A stretch of DNA of 64,000 bases, from assembly GCF_023159225.1 (NCBI RefSeq), contig NC_063169.1, positions 54,027,934-54,091,933 of the forward strand, given 5' to 3'. Source of the DNA: Perognathus longimembris pacificus. Lineage: Eukaryota; Chordata; Mammalia; Rodentia; Heteromyidae. Positions within the stretch are counted from its first letter, which is position 1; each line of letters begins with the position of its first letter. The notes below the pieces were generated by a model. That model saw only the letters and a program-made list of their open reading frames with translations. It was not told the origin of the DNA and made no database searches. The translations under genes and the position numbers were made by a program. This document shows, one piece after another, positions 57,201-61,004 of the stretch.

Positions 57201-58380
57201 ACCTTCTCCAGAAACAAGGCATAGCCTGCAGCAATCAAAGCATACTCCTGGCACTTGTTCATTGAGGAGAACTTTGAAAGAACCACATTGACTCAGGAAG
57301 TGGGAGATAGCACCTCGAATAGAAACCACAGCGGTGACATGATGGTCCTTTCAGGACCGTCTGTGGTTTGATGCTGTGTGGCAAACAGCCACAGGCCAGA
57401 GTGACAGAGGTTGTTAGTGACCCCGAGGTCACTCTGCAGCCACGGAGCTCCCCCCTTCCACCCACTCAGTCATCACAGAACTTCACAGGTTCTTCCCCAT
57501 TCACCAGGGCTGTTTATTCATTTCGAAGTCTGAGCCAAGTTTACACACGCTCAGGTATTCTGAGAAGCGTGGTGGTGGTTGTCTTTAATCAAAAGCTAAA
57601 CCAGATTCCAGGTACCTTGATTAAAGATTTTTTTTCTTTTTGCTCATATGCCATAAATACAGAAGAAACAAAAGAGAAATGAGCATGAATCACCCCCGTT
57701 TAAGACTTTAAGCTTAAGTAAGCAAAGAAAGCCTCCTGCATTACCTGGTGGAATAACTCTACAGTTAATCAGAGGGCACCTACGCACCCAACCCCTAAGT
57801 AGAGGGAAACCGCGCGGAATTGGGGGGGTCTAGGGTTGGGTGGGGTGTGCTTTAGAAGCCCTGCCTCTCGCACTGCATTCCCTTTGGAGCCGACCCTCCC
57901 CCAGAACTTGGCTTTTTCAAGCGCAAATCTCACTTGGCACCTGGCACAAGACCCCAGGACCCGCTCTGGGCGCTGGAGGGAGTCTGGATCAACATCGCCA
58001 GGGACGATCAGTCTCCAAGGGTGCCGTTCCCAGCGGCTGTCACCGCCACAAGTCACAAAGCGTGGGGAGCGCTCAGCGCCCCCGCTGCCCAGCCTCCTCT
58101 CCCCACCTCCCATCCTGAGCTCCAACCTGGGCACCGGGGTGGAGGGTTTCTCTCCCCCACGCCCGAAAACGACCCCCGAGGGAGCCTGGACGCGCTGTCC
58201 CCGGCGGGCCCGGGGTCCTCAGGATCGCGCCCCGTCCCCCCTACCCTCCCCCAGGCGGTGCGACCACCTACCTGCGCGTCCCGACGGCGCGGCCACCAGC
58301 AGGAGCAGCAGCCTCAGGGCCCGGGGACCTGGCGCCGGCTTTCCCGGGGCGCTCGCAGGAGCAGCGGGGCTGGATCTCAT
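28769..58380 (-). CDS. IL20RA: Interleukin-20 receptor subunit alpha, complete gene, seven coding exons
   Basis: Single-pass type I membrane receptor of the class II cytokine receptor family. With IL20RB it binds IL-19, IL-20 and IL-24, and with IL10RB it binds IL-26; it signals through JAK1 and STAT3 (family knowledge). The coding sequence is join(58272-58380, 43046-43181, 38973-39151, 37363-37538, 36413-36554, 32088-32227, 28769-29539) on the minus strand, 1653 nt with stop, giving 550 residues (human, from memory, 553). Seen in the translation: signal peptide about 1-37, two fibronectin-III-type domains about 38-247, transmembrane helix about 257-280, cytoplasmic tail 281-550 ending LYVQMES. 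N-linked sequons are N49, N98, N190, N207 and a rare N126-C-S. Cys222 and Cys242 fit the conserved second-domain disulfide. Phases across the six introns are 1, 2, 1, 0, 1, 0, and no frameshift or stop is present. Introns measure about 15.1, 3.9, 1.4, 0.8, 4.2 and 2.5 kb. Identification rests on motifs such as YGQKKWLSKSDC, NRTYCDLSAETSDYEHQYY and TLVDWDPRTGRLCIPSLSSF. Confidence 0.97.
29742..29782. repeat. (GT)n microsatellite at a SINE tail
   Basis: About 20 GT units at the tail side of the minus-strand SINE at 29783, in intron 6 just upstream of exon 7 in gene direction. Confidence 0.95.
29783..30018 (-). mobile_element. 7SL-like/Geo dimer SINE with internal poly(T)
   Basis: GGAGCTTGAACTCAGGGCTT, CTTGAGCCACAGCACCATTT, a 22-T run at the half-joint (29885-29906), then GATAAGAGTCTCATGGACTT and TAGCTAGAATTACAAGTATG. 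In intron 6. Confidence 0.85.
30487..30692 (+). mobile_element. IDL-Geo dimer SINE with G-rich tail
   Basis: GGGAATATGGCCTAGTGGCA, GATTCCCCAGCACCACATAT, AGGGGCGCTGTGGCTCAAGT and GAGTCCAAGGCCCAGGACTG. It ends in a G-run rather than an A tail. Short flanking repeat AAATGTATG on both sides. Antisense to IL20RA, in intron 6. Confidence 0.93.
31193..31280 (+). mobile_element. ID-like SINE monomer
   Basis: CATGGCTCAAGCAGTAGAGC, CTATGTAGCAAGTGTGAAGC and TTTGAACCTACTACTGCCC, then an A-rich tail. Confidence 0.7.
31380..31650 (+). mobile_element. Possible LINE-2 3' fragment
   Basis: The order of a pyrimidine-rich half, then AGTAGGGACTGTGTCATAAT resembles L2, but divergence is high. Confidence 0.3.
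31715..31979 (-). mobile_element. Old SINE pieces with (TA)n
   Basis: GTGCTTGAACTCAGGGTCTC (31715-31805, composite SINE) and AGCAACTGTTCTACCACTGA (31865-31950, ID-like), with CT and TA runs at 31945-31979 (about 11 TA units). Confidence 0.55.
32088..32227 (-). CDS. IL20RA: IL20RA coding exon 6: juxtamembrane, transmembrane helix, Box1 region
   Basis: Residues 248-294. KVKIIFWYVLPVSVVLFLFS plus VIGYSIY form the membrane-spanning segment (about 257-280), followed by the basic stop-transfer stretch RYIHVGKEKHPANL, whose proline lies where the JAK-binding Box1 is expected. The acceptor is TTGTTAACAG|AT and the donor AATTTG|GTGAGTG. Confidence 0.97.
32935..33343 (+). mobile_element. Ancient ERVL-class solo LTR (MLT2-like)
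   Basis: Starts GGGATGGTTAACGCTACGTG then TCAACTTGGCCAAGCC and ends ATTCTGTTTCTCTGGAGAAT with CTGACAAATACAG, the paired termini of MLT2-type LTRs. Only LTR sequence is present, with no internal genes. A 12-T run is inserted at 33026-33037. In intron 5. Confidence 0.75.
33350..35139. other. IL20RA intron 5, no repeat firmly recognised
   Basis: Unique-looking intronic sequence; a weak MIR-like stretch lies near 33490-33560. Confidence 0.4.
35140..36417 (-). mobile_element. L1 3' end (5'-truncated) abutting the exon 5 splice donor
   Basis: In gene direction the element runs from about 36401 (AAGAAAATGTAGTACACAAT) through GGAATTCTATGCTTCCATCA, TTATACTAAGTGAAGTAAGC, a G-rich 3'UTR tract (35882-35897) and CCTCTCTGTACATCACCTTT to a short A-rich end (35156-35160). 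It shares wording with the L1 at 2572-3474. Candidate duplicated target: 36402-36417 and 35140-35155, 13 of 16 bases identical. Same sense as IL20RA. Confidence 0.8.
36413..36554 (-). CDS. IL20RA: IL20RA coding exon 5: second half of second fibronectin-III domain
   Basis: Residues 201-247 plus one base: WSQFVTNHTLVLSLLEPSTLYC, then ESFVPGPRRPAQPSQQC. The acceptor is CTCCCTAG|TGG and the donor TTTGAAAG|GTAAGCACC. Cys222 and Cys242 are the expected domain-2 disulfide. Sequon N207-H-T is kept. The human protein as I recall it has Cys where Phe204 stands, and one more residue between the two cysteines. Intron 5 sequence turns into L1 about ten bases past the donor. Confidence 0.97.
36826..37022 (-). 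mobile_element. Old composite SINE in intron 4
   Basis: ATACTGGGGTTTGAACTCAG, TCTACCACTTGAGCCACACC, GGGTCTTGCATTTTTGTCTG and GTAGCTGGGGTTACAGGC. Confidence 0.7.
37363..37538 (-). CDS. IL20RA: IL20RA coding exon 4: start of second fibronectin-III domain
   Basis: Residues 142-200, TQIGPPKVSLATSEKSISIV through MQQIYSNLKYNISVYNTKSKRT. The acceptor is CCTCTTTAAG|CA and the donor AGAACG|GTAAGCC, leaving in phase 0. The sequon N190-I-S is present. Human IL20RA, from memory, reads SNRT at the end of this exon, a sequon that SKRT here has lost. Confidence 0.97.
37790..38170 (+). mobile_element. hAT-type DNA transposon in intron 3
   Basis: TTGTAGGCTCTGCAGGCCAC, TTAAACTTTATTTATAAACA, TTTTCACATGTGACAAAATA and CACAGGCTGTAGTTTGTTGA: the same family as 4495-4645, longer here. 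Confidence 0.6.
38305..38560 (-). mobile_element. Old ID/B1-like composite SINE in intron 3
   Basis: AATTGAATTCAAGGCTCACA, TTGCTAGGAGGTACTCTACA, AGAGTGGGGTCTCACTTTAT and CATACCCAGCC. Confidence 0.6.
38973..39151 (-). CDS. IL20RA: IL20RA coding exon 3: rest of first fibronectin-III domain
   Basis: Residues 83-141 plus one base. It starts YGQKKWLSKSDC and contains INRTYCDLSAETSDYEHQYYAKVKAIW, the most conserved block of the receptor. The C94/C102 pair is typical of domain 1 of class II cytokine receptors. The acceptor is TTGTAAGCAG|A and the donor GGAAA|GTAAGTAATG. The sequons are N98-R-T and the non-classical N126-C-S. Confidence 0.97.
39190..39698. other. IL20RA intron 2, nothing recognised
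   Basis: AT-rich unique sequence with a T-run at 39308-39320. Confidence 0.4.
39700..39890 (+). mobile_element. 7SL-like/Geo dimer SINE in intron 2
   Basis: GATCTGACATCTGAGGATTA, AAGCTAGCCTGGGAAGGGAG, an A-run at the half-joint, GCCAGAAGTGGCTCAAATGA and TTCAATCCCCAATACTGG. Confidence 0.75.
39891..41284. other. IL20RA intron 2, nothing recognised apart from low complexity
   Basis: A low-complexity CATA/TACA stretch occupies 40790-40855. Short open frames without motifs. Confidence 0.4.
41285..41400 (-). mobile_element. MIR fragment
   Basis: CATTCTGCTTTACAGGTAGC, AATTGGAGCTCAGCAAGACT and ATTCAGATTCAC follow the antisense MIR core. Confidence 0.55.
41401..42049. other. IL20RA intron 2, nothing recognised
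   Basis: No repeat recognised. Confidence 0.4.
42050..42170 (+). mobile_element. 7SL-like SINE monomer
   Basis: GGTGCCAGTGGCTCATGTCT, CTTAGGAGGCTGAGATCTAA and GGGTAGGAAAGTACATGAGA; the right half is absent. Confidence 0.8.
42510..42800 (-). pseudogene. Possible processed retrocopy of an unidentified transcript
   Basis: In minus direction an open stretch of about 80 codons (LVLHFDFSALLQNSLQVRKN, then LGQIGNVYLPKKQEKWLQPI) ends at HESEQQ and runs straight into 23 A (42516-42538). That looks like reverse transcription from a poly(A) or internal A-rich site. I do not recognise the parent. No target-site duplication was found, so it may be something else. Confidence 0.3.
43046..43181 (-). CDS. 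IL20RA: IL20RA coding exon 2: start of first fibronectin-III domain
   Basis: Residues 37-82, beginning VPCVSSGVPKPTNITF and ending TYTVQYFI. The acceptor is CTTTTTCAG|TG and the donor TTCAT|GTAAGTTGG, entering in phase 1 and leaving in phase 2. It carries sequon N49-I-T and Cys39. The stretch is the A-B strand part of the cytokine-binding module, close in wording to other mammalian IL20RA proteins. Confidence 0.96.
43250..43680 (+). mobile_element. Ancient MaLR-like LTR fragment in intron 1
   Basis: CTTTATATGAAGGCCAAAGT then CCCTAAGTTTTGGGGTAATT and ACCAACAGATAACTGCACAA is the 3' part of MLT1-like LTRs. It begins 69 bases upstream of exon 2 in gene direction. LTR sequence only. Confidence 0.5.
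43690..44545. other. IL20RA intron 1, nothing recognised
   Basis: AT-rich; a purine-rich stretch lies at 44090-44230. A 115-codon open frame on the minus strand (44030-44377) has no recognisable motif. Confidence 0.4.
44550..44632 (-). mobile_element. Geo-type SINE monomer
   Basis: ATGGGACTTGAACTTTGAGT, GCTGTCCCTGAGCTC and CTACCACTTATGCCATAGTG. The left half is replaced by a (CA)n run. Confidence 0.8.
44635..44678. repeat. (CA)n microsatellite
   Basis: About 21 CA units at the 5' (head) side of a minus-strand SINE monomer. Confidence 0.95.
44720..44795 (-). mobile_element. ID-like SINE monomer
   Basis: GATGGATCCAAGCCCTTGAT, AAGCATTCTGCCACTGAGCC and a T-rich tail side. Confidence 0.6.
44796..45255. 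other. IL20RA intron 1, AT-rich, nothing recognised
   Basis: No repeat or gene recognised. Confidence 0.4.
45258..45306. repeat. (TG)n microsatellite
   Basis: About 24 TG units. Confidence 0.95.
45395..45637 (-). mobile_element. 7SL-like/Geo dimer SINE, complete
   Basis: CCTGGGGCTTGAACTCAGGG, CTACCACTTGATCCACAGCT, GGTTAATTGGAGAAAAGAGT and CTCAGATCTCAGCCTCTTGA. Confidence 0.9.
45638..46096. other. IL20RA intron 1, nothing recognised
   Basis: No repeat or gene recognised. Confidence 0.4.
46105..46314 (-). mobile_element. IDL-Geo dimer SINE with (TTTA)n tail
   Basis: The tail reads (TTTA)n on the plus strand (46101-46123), then TGCCAGTCCTGGGCCTTGG through CACTAGGCCATATTCCCAGC. Short flanking repeat CCACATTT at 46097-46104 and 46315-46322. 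Confidence 0.95.
46570..46618. repeat. (TTCC)n tract at a SINE tail
   Basis: Imperfect TTCC/TTCT units at the tail side of the SINE at 46620. Confidence 0.9.
46620..46832 (-). mobile_element. 7SL-like composite SINE
   Basis: TGAACTCAAGTTCTTACACT, TTCCACTTGAGCCATACCTC, TTTGGATCTCAGCCTCCTGA and GATTACAGGTGTGAGCC. Confidence 0.8.
47170..47350. repeat. Unclassified segment, related to 50355-50435
   Basis: TAGGAAAACCTTAACGCTGA and AAAGTCTCCAGATTCCCCAG (47271-47338) recur, diverged, at 50366-50424 in the same order and orientation. The left part (47190-47235) resembles an antisense SINE scrap. Confidence 0.45.
47351..47640. other. IL20RA intron 1, nothing recognised
   Basis: No repeat or gene recognised. 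Confidence 0.4.
47650..47725. repeat. (CCTT)n-like polypyrimidine tract at a SINE tail
   Basis: Imperfect CCCTT units, tail side of the SINE at 47728. Confidence 0.9.
47728..47930 (-). mobile_element. Old ID/B1-like composite SINE
   Basis: GGCTTAAACTCTGGGGCC, CTTGCTAGGCAAACATTCTA, GGCTTCAAGCCTGATCC and GGGTAGCTGGGATTACAGGT. Confidence 0.7.
48020..48208 (+). mobile_element. 7SL-like/Geo dimer SINE, internally deleted
   Basis: AATGATGGCTCAGGCCTATA, CTTACTTCCAATTAACACCC and CCTATGTCCAAGTCCCAG. A 13-bp word CCTATAATCCTAG is partly repeated at 48044-48067. Confidence 0.8.
48210..48270. repeat. (CA)n microsatellite at a SINE tail
   Basis: About 30 CA units with one TA interruption, directly after the SINE 3' end. 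Confidence 0.95.
48540..48755 (-). mobile_element. IDL-Geo dimer SINE, recent insertion
   Basis: Poly(T) then the full antisense element ending CTATATCCCCAGCCCC. An exact 17-bp target-site duplication AAGAAAGAAGCATCTTT lies at 48523-48539 and 48756-48772. Confidence 0.97.
48773..49468. other. IL20RA intron 1, nothing recognised
   Basis: No repeat or gene recognised. Confidence 0.4.
49470..49770 (+). mobile_element. Ancient MaLR (MLT1-like) LTR fragment
   Basis: GGTGCCTTTGGGAGTTAATA, GGGCAGAGCCTCATGTATAG, TCTTGGACTTCTCAGTCTTC and TAAGCCACTTAGTCTGTGGC follow the sense order of MLT1 LTRs. LTR sequence only. Confidence 0.7.
49771..50354. other. IL20RA intron 1, nothing recognised
   Basis: No repeat or gene recognised. 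Confidence 0.4.
50355..50435. repeat. Unclassified segment, related to 47270-47350
   Basis: GAGGGAAACCTTAGCATTGA and GAAGGTCTCCAGATTCCCTA match the earlier copy with scattered differences. Confidence 0.45.
50436..51424. other. IL20RA intron 1, nothing recognised
   Basis: No repeat or gene recognised. Confidence 0.4.
51425..51850 (+). mobile_element. MIR element split by an IDL-Geo SINE
   Basis: The sense MIR order GTGTGCCTTTAAGAAAGTTA then, after the insert, CACTAACTGCTGTGCCTCAA, GTTGTTTATACAAAGC and TTCAGCACTTGGCACAAAGA. The two halves join across the insertion. Confidence 0.7.
51474..51687 (+). mobile_element. IDL-Geo dimer SINE inside a MIR
   Basis: GGCTGGGAATATGGCCTAGT through GAGTCCAAGGCCCAGGACTG and an (AAAAAG)n tail. 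The target-site duplication AGAAAGTTACTAA / AGAAAGTCACTAA (51461-51473 and 51688-51700) has one mismatch. Confidence 0.95.
51851..53253. other. IL20RA intron 1, nothing recognised
   Basis: 1.4 kb without recent insertions; possibly conserved non-coding sequence, but nothing in it can be named. Confidence 0.4.
53270..53469 (-). mobile_element. IDL-Geo dimer SINE, recent insertion
   Basis: Short poly(T), then TGCCAGTCCTGGGCCTTGGA through CTAGGCCATATCTCCAGCC. An exact 16-bp target-site duplication AAGGTAAAGGAATCTT lies at 53254-53269 and 53470-53485. Confidence 0.97.
53612..53695 (-). mobile_element. Solo ID-like (IDL) monomer
   Basis: GTGGTGCTGAGGAATCGAAC, GGGATTCATGTATACGAGGT and CACTAGGCCATATACCCAGC: the left half of IDL-Geo without the Geo half. 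Confidence 0.85.
54025..54335 (+). mobile_element. B1-like composite SINE inside the Tigger element
   Basis: GCCAGAGGCAGTGGCTCACA, TTAGGAGACTGGAAGCAGGA, then a second unit TCATCCCAGCTGTGTGG and an ID-like end GGGGCTGGGCATAATGCCAG. Confidence 0.7.
54336..54455 (-). mobile_element. B1/7SL-like SINE inside the Tigger element
   Basis: ACAGAGTCTTGCTATGTATC, AACCTTGAACTTGTCATCCT and GTGTACCACAAGGCCCAG, a typical antisense B1. Confidence 0.75.
54772..54995 (-). mobile_element. IDL-Geo dimer SINE, recent insertion
   Basis: A T-rich tail with C interruptions, then TTGCCAGTCCTGGGCCTTGG through CTATATCCCCAGCCC. Target-site duplication CATTATTTTCCTT at 54759-54771 and 54996-55008. Confidence 0.96.
55009..56225. 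other. IL20RA intron 1, nothing recognised
   Basis: No repeat or gene recognised. Confidence 0.4.
56230..56400 (+). mobile_element. Ancient L1 fragment
   Basis: AATTTGAACAGATCCATGAC, CATTTACAAAAGAAGTCTCA and CAAATGAAAACCACAATGGA follow the sense L1 order. Confidence 0.65.
56401..56768. other. IL20RA intron 1, nothing recognised
   Basis: No repeat or gene recognised. Confidence 0.4.
56770..57120 (-). mobile_element. Ancient MaLR-like LTR fragment
   Basis: CCAGGACTGCTACAATGGGC, TTTCCTGGAAGTTAAATGTC, GACTCCTTCCTTACCTCTCC, CTTCACATGGCCTGGATC, CACCCTAATTCTAGGATGAT and GCTGTTTCCAAATGAAGG are in the antisense order of MaLR-type LTRs. LTR sequence only. Confidence 0.6.
57121..57839. other. IL20RA intron 1 proximal part, nothing recognised
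   Basis: No repeat recognised apart from a T-run at 57147-57160; it grades into the CpG-rich block. Confidence 0.4.
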
Positions 58381-58690
58381 AGCAGGGACCCCAGGCTGCA
58401 CAGGACGCCCCCCCTCGCTCAGACGGTGGGCGAGTGCATGGGACCCCCTGGGGCGCCTGGAATCCGCGCTGGGTACCCAGCTCCCCACAGAGCTGGATGG
58501 CAGCTTGGGGGGGGGGAGGGGGGGACGCAGCCGTGTAGTCCCGGTCACTCAGGGTTTCAGGCTGCAGAGACTGTGAGCGGTTCCCCCCCCCCCCCAGCTT
58601 GCTAGCAGGACACCACTGCGCAGGTGACAGCTCGCTCCAGGAGGGAGTGGACGCAGGTGCAAAGCCGCGCTCTCCCGCGTGGAGGGTTAT
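57840..58690 (-). promoter_or_regulatory. IL20RA: CpG-rich block around IL20RA first coding exon (probable promoter and 5'UTR)
   Basis: By eye this is the only long GC-rich, CpG-rich stretch in the window and it surrounds the start codon, the usual pattern for a CpG-island promoter. No TATA box stands upstream of the ATG in gene direction, and the transcription start site cannot be placed. It contains a G-run cluster at 58505-58525 and a C-run at 58585-58596. Long open frames on the plus strand here are a by-product of GC content. Confidence 0.7.
58272..58380 (-). CDS. IL20RA: IL20RA coding exon 1: start codon and signal peptide
   Basis: Encodes residues 1-36 plus the first base of codon 37. 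The ATG at 58380-58378 has G at -3. The peptide has an Ala/Pro-rich n-region, a leucine core (LRLLLLLVAAP) and ends SGRA, joining exon 2 as A-VPC, a good signal peptidase context. The donor is CGCAG|GTAGGTGG. The leader is about seven residues longer than the human one I remember. The frame is open upstream to another ATG at 58548, but that would place about 56 hydrophilic residues before the leader, so the start next to the hydrophobic core was chosen. Confidence 0.9.
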
Positions 58691-58923
58691 CTGAAACACA
58701 GATCTGAGCTAGCAAACCAGACTTGATTCCAGACCGAGTCACTGCAAGAATGGCAGGTTTATCCATTCTCCAGAGTGCGCTTAGGCCTTCTGTCTGCACC
58801 GCTAAGTCCAAGCGGAACCACCTTCAGCTTTAGGGGTGGTTCCATTTTACAGTAGTCCTGCGGTCAGCAAGCCCCCCAAGCCTGGGAGCACTGAACACAA
58901 GGGCAGATTCTGGGCCCCTGCTC

Positions 58924-58924
58924 C

Positions 58925-58980
<56 letters not shown>
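58924..58980. repeat. (TTA)n microsatellite at a SINE tail
   Basis: About 18 TTA units forming the expanded tail of the minus-strand IDL-Geo element that follows. Confidence 0.97.
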
Positions 58981-59170
58981 TTGGCCACTAGGACTCAGGG
59001 CCTGAGCACTGTCCCTGGCTTCTTCCCGCTCAAGGCTAGCACTCTTCCACCTGAGCCACAGCGCCACTTCTGGCCGTTTTCCATATATGTGGTGCTGGGG
59101 AATCGAACCCAGAGCTTCATGTGTAGGAGGCAAGCACTCTTGCCACTAGGCCTTATTCCCAGGCCCCCCC
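58981..59170 (-). mobile_element. IDL-Geo dimer SINE upstream of IL20RA
   Basis: ACTCAGGGCCTGAGCACTGT through CTAGGCCTTATTCCCAGGCC; Geo end slightly shortened. Flanking repeat GCTCCTTAT at 58920-58928 and 59178-59186. It lies 600 bp upstream of the start codon. Confidence 0.95.
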
Positions 59171-59196
59171 ACCCCCCGCTCCTTATAATGGAGGGG

Positions 59197-59440
59197 AAGG
59201 AAGGAAGGAAGGAAGGAAGAAAGGAAGGAAGGAAGGAAGGAAGGAAGGAAGGAAGGAAGGAAGGAAGGAAGGAAGGAAGGAAGGAAGGAAGGGAGATAGA
59301 GAGAACACCTAAGGAGAGGAAAGAGGAAAGTAAAAAAGAGAAAAGAAAGTAAGTGAAAGGACAGGGAGAAAAAAGAGAAAGAAAGAGGAAAGAAAGAAAA
59401 GGGAAAGAAAGGAAGGAAGAAAGAGAAAGAAAGGGAAAAA
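59197..59440. repeat. (GGAA)n microsatellite and polypurine tract
   Basis: About 22 near-perfect GGAA units to 59292, followed by irregular purine-rich sequence. Confidence 0.95.
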
Positions 59441-59639
59441 TGTTGAAAAAGTATGAGAACCAAGCTCAAGGCGGGTCTCACCACGGATACTTATCTAAGT
59501 AGTTGTAGAGGCCCAGTGCAGCCTGAAAATAGAGAAATAACGATTTATATCAAATCGATTTAGTCTCTTTCTCCATAAATGTCTGTTGCGTGAGATAAAA
59601 TCAAGCTGCAGGGGCTCAGGACAGGAATGCATCAGGAGG

Positions 59640-59715
59640 GGGAGGGATATATACAGGAGGGGGAGAGATATATATGTATATATACACATATATGTACATA
59701 TATACATACTGTGTG
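59640..59715. repeat. TATA/CATA low-complexity stretch
   Basis: Alternating TATATA and ATACATA words after two copies of ATCAGGAGGGGGAG-like sequence. Confidence 0.8.
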
Positions 59716-59804
59716 TATGAATGCATGTACCTAGTTTCAAAGTGAAAGCTTAGCGAATTTATTTTTTTATTTAACCATTTACTTATTGTTTTTATTTTAT
59801 TTTC

Positions 59805-59990
59805 TGCTGGTACTGGGGCTTGAACTCATTTATGTGCTCACTGAACCACAACTTCCTGGCTTTTTTCTTTTTATGCTAACTGATTGGAGGTAAAAGTCTC
59901 TCAGATTTGTCTTTCCAGGTTGGCCTGCAACGTGCATCCCGGTCCCTGAGGGGCTAGAATTAATGGGCATGAGCCATTGGCACCTGGTTG
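59805..59990 (-). mobile_element. Old 7SL-like/Geo dimer SINE
   Basis: GCTGGTACTGGGGCTTGAAC, TATGCTAACTGATTGGAGGT and GGCATGAGCCATTGGCACC. Confidence 0.65.
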
Positions 59991-60039
59991 GCCAGGTGCC
60001 TTTAAATTCTAACCTCCTGTCCATCTCCATTAAGTTCAA

Positions 60040-60215
60040 ATATTGGAATGCTTCAGAGAAGTCTCTCTCTAAGTCTTTAGCCCATTCATTAAGGAGGCAG
60101 TTGTTTCTTTGAGGATTTGTTTTGGGAGAACTTAATTTTTTGAGTTCTAAGTATATTTTAGATATGAGGCTCTTATTTGTGTATGGCTAGTGAAGATTTT
60201 CTCCCAACTCAACTC
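60040..60215 (-). mobile_element. L1 fragment
   Basis: GAGAAGTCTCTCTCTAAGTC, TTTAGCCCATTCATTAAGG and TAGATATGAGGCTCTTATTT parallel the antisense part of the L1 at 2700-2868. Confidence 0.75.
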
Positions 60216-60454
60216 TCCAAAACCCATGATTTCTCCTAGTATCAACATGCTAGTCCGATTTGGTCATGATTTACTGAATTACATTCTTAATTTTATTGAA
60301 CTTGACATATAATTTTCTAGGCTTTCTGGTCAGACAGGCCACAAATCAGTACCTCCCTCACTCCACCTTCAAGCATTAGTACCACGAATGAAAAATTCAT
60401 TTGTTTCCCTATTTTAGTTTAATCCTGAAATAGCTTCCAGGAATGAGATGTAAC

Positions 60455-60680
60455 AATGATAACATGAAATACTGACTTCTTACTTTGAGCCAGATACTAT
60501 GCTTATTATTATTATTTGTAACCTTTCCTTCCTCGCGTTTAGTTTTTGGAATTATGTGACTTAGTTCTATTTTCAAATCAAGGAGACAAGCTCGGGCAAG
60601 TGGCTTACTTAATAAACAACAGAACTGGAATGTGATTTCTGGTTAATCTAATTCCAGAGTCTGGGCTTTCAATATAAATA
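60455..60680 (-). mobile_element. MIR fragment
   Basis: TTTGAGCCAGATACTATGCT, AAGCTCGGGCAAGTGGCTTA, AACAGAACTGGAATGTGATT and TAATTCCAGAGTCTGGGCTT follow the antisense MIR order. Confidence 0.65.
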
Positions 60681-60864
60681 AAGCAAATGCATTTGAGTGT
60701 GAGCTATAAATCACCATATATATTAAAATGTATACTCATTCATTTATGGAAAACTCTACCTTATTGTTTCACACAGTAAACAACATTGTAAATGAGAAAA
60801 AATGCTCATATTGATAATTGTATAGTCAGGGTCAAGGTCACTTAAAGTGAACTTGGGTGCTAGA
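60681..60864. other. Upstream flank, AT-rich, nothing recognised
   Basis: No repeat or gene recognised. Confidence 0.4.
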
Positions 60865-60973
60865 CTTGTAGATAATAGTCTCACAGACTTTCCTGTTGAG
60901 GCTGGCTTTGAAATCATGATCCTCACATCTCAGCCTCCTGAGTAGCTAGGATCACAGGTGGGCACCTGGCTCC
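60865..60973 (-). mobile_element. 7SL-like SINE monomer
   Basis: GATAATAGTCTCACAGACTT, CTCACATCTCAGCCTCCTGA and TAGCTAGGATCACAGG. Confidence 0.8.
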
Positions 60974-61004
60974 AATCACTAGTTGATGACATTATGATTA
61001 TGCC

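Noticed and set aside
57836..58605. Overlapping 246- and 223-codon open frames on the plus strand opposite IL20RA exon 1
   Set aside because: They lie in different frames over the same GC-rich DNA, are low-complexity Pro/Arg/Gly/Ser-rich, have no domain, and run antisense to a clear coding exon; expected by chance in a CpG island.
59146..59484. 112- and 123-codon frames rich in Ser-Phe-Leu-Pro or Lys-Glu-Gly-Arg
   Set aside because: Translation of the (GGAA)n polypurine tract.
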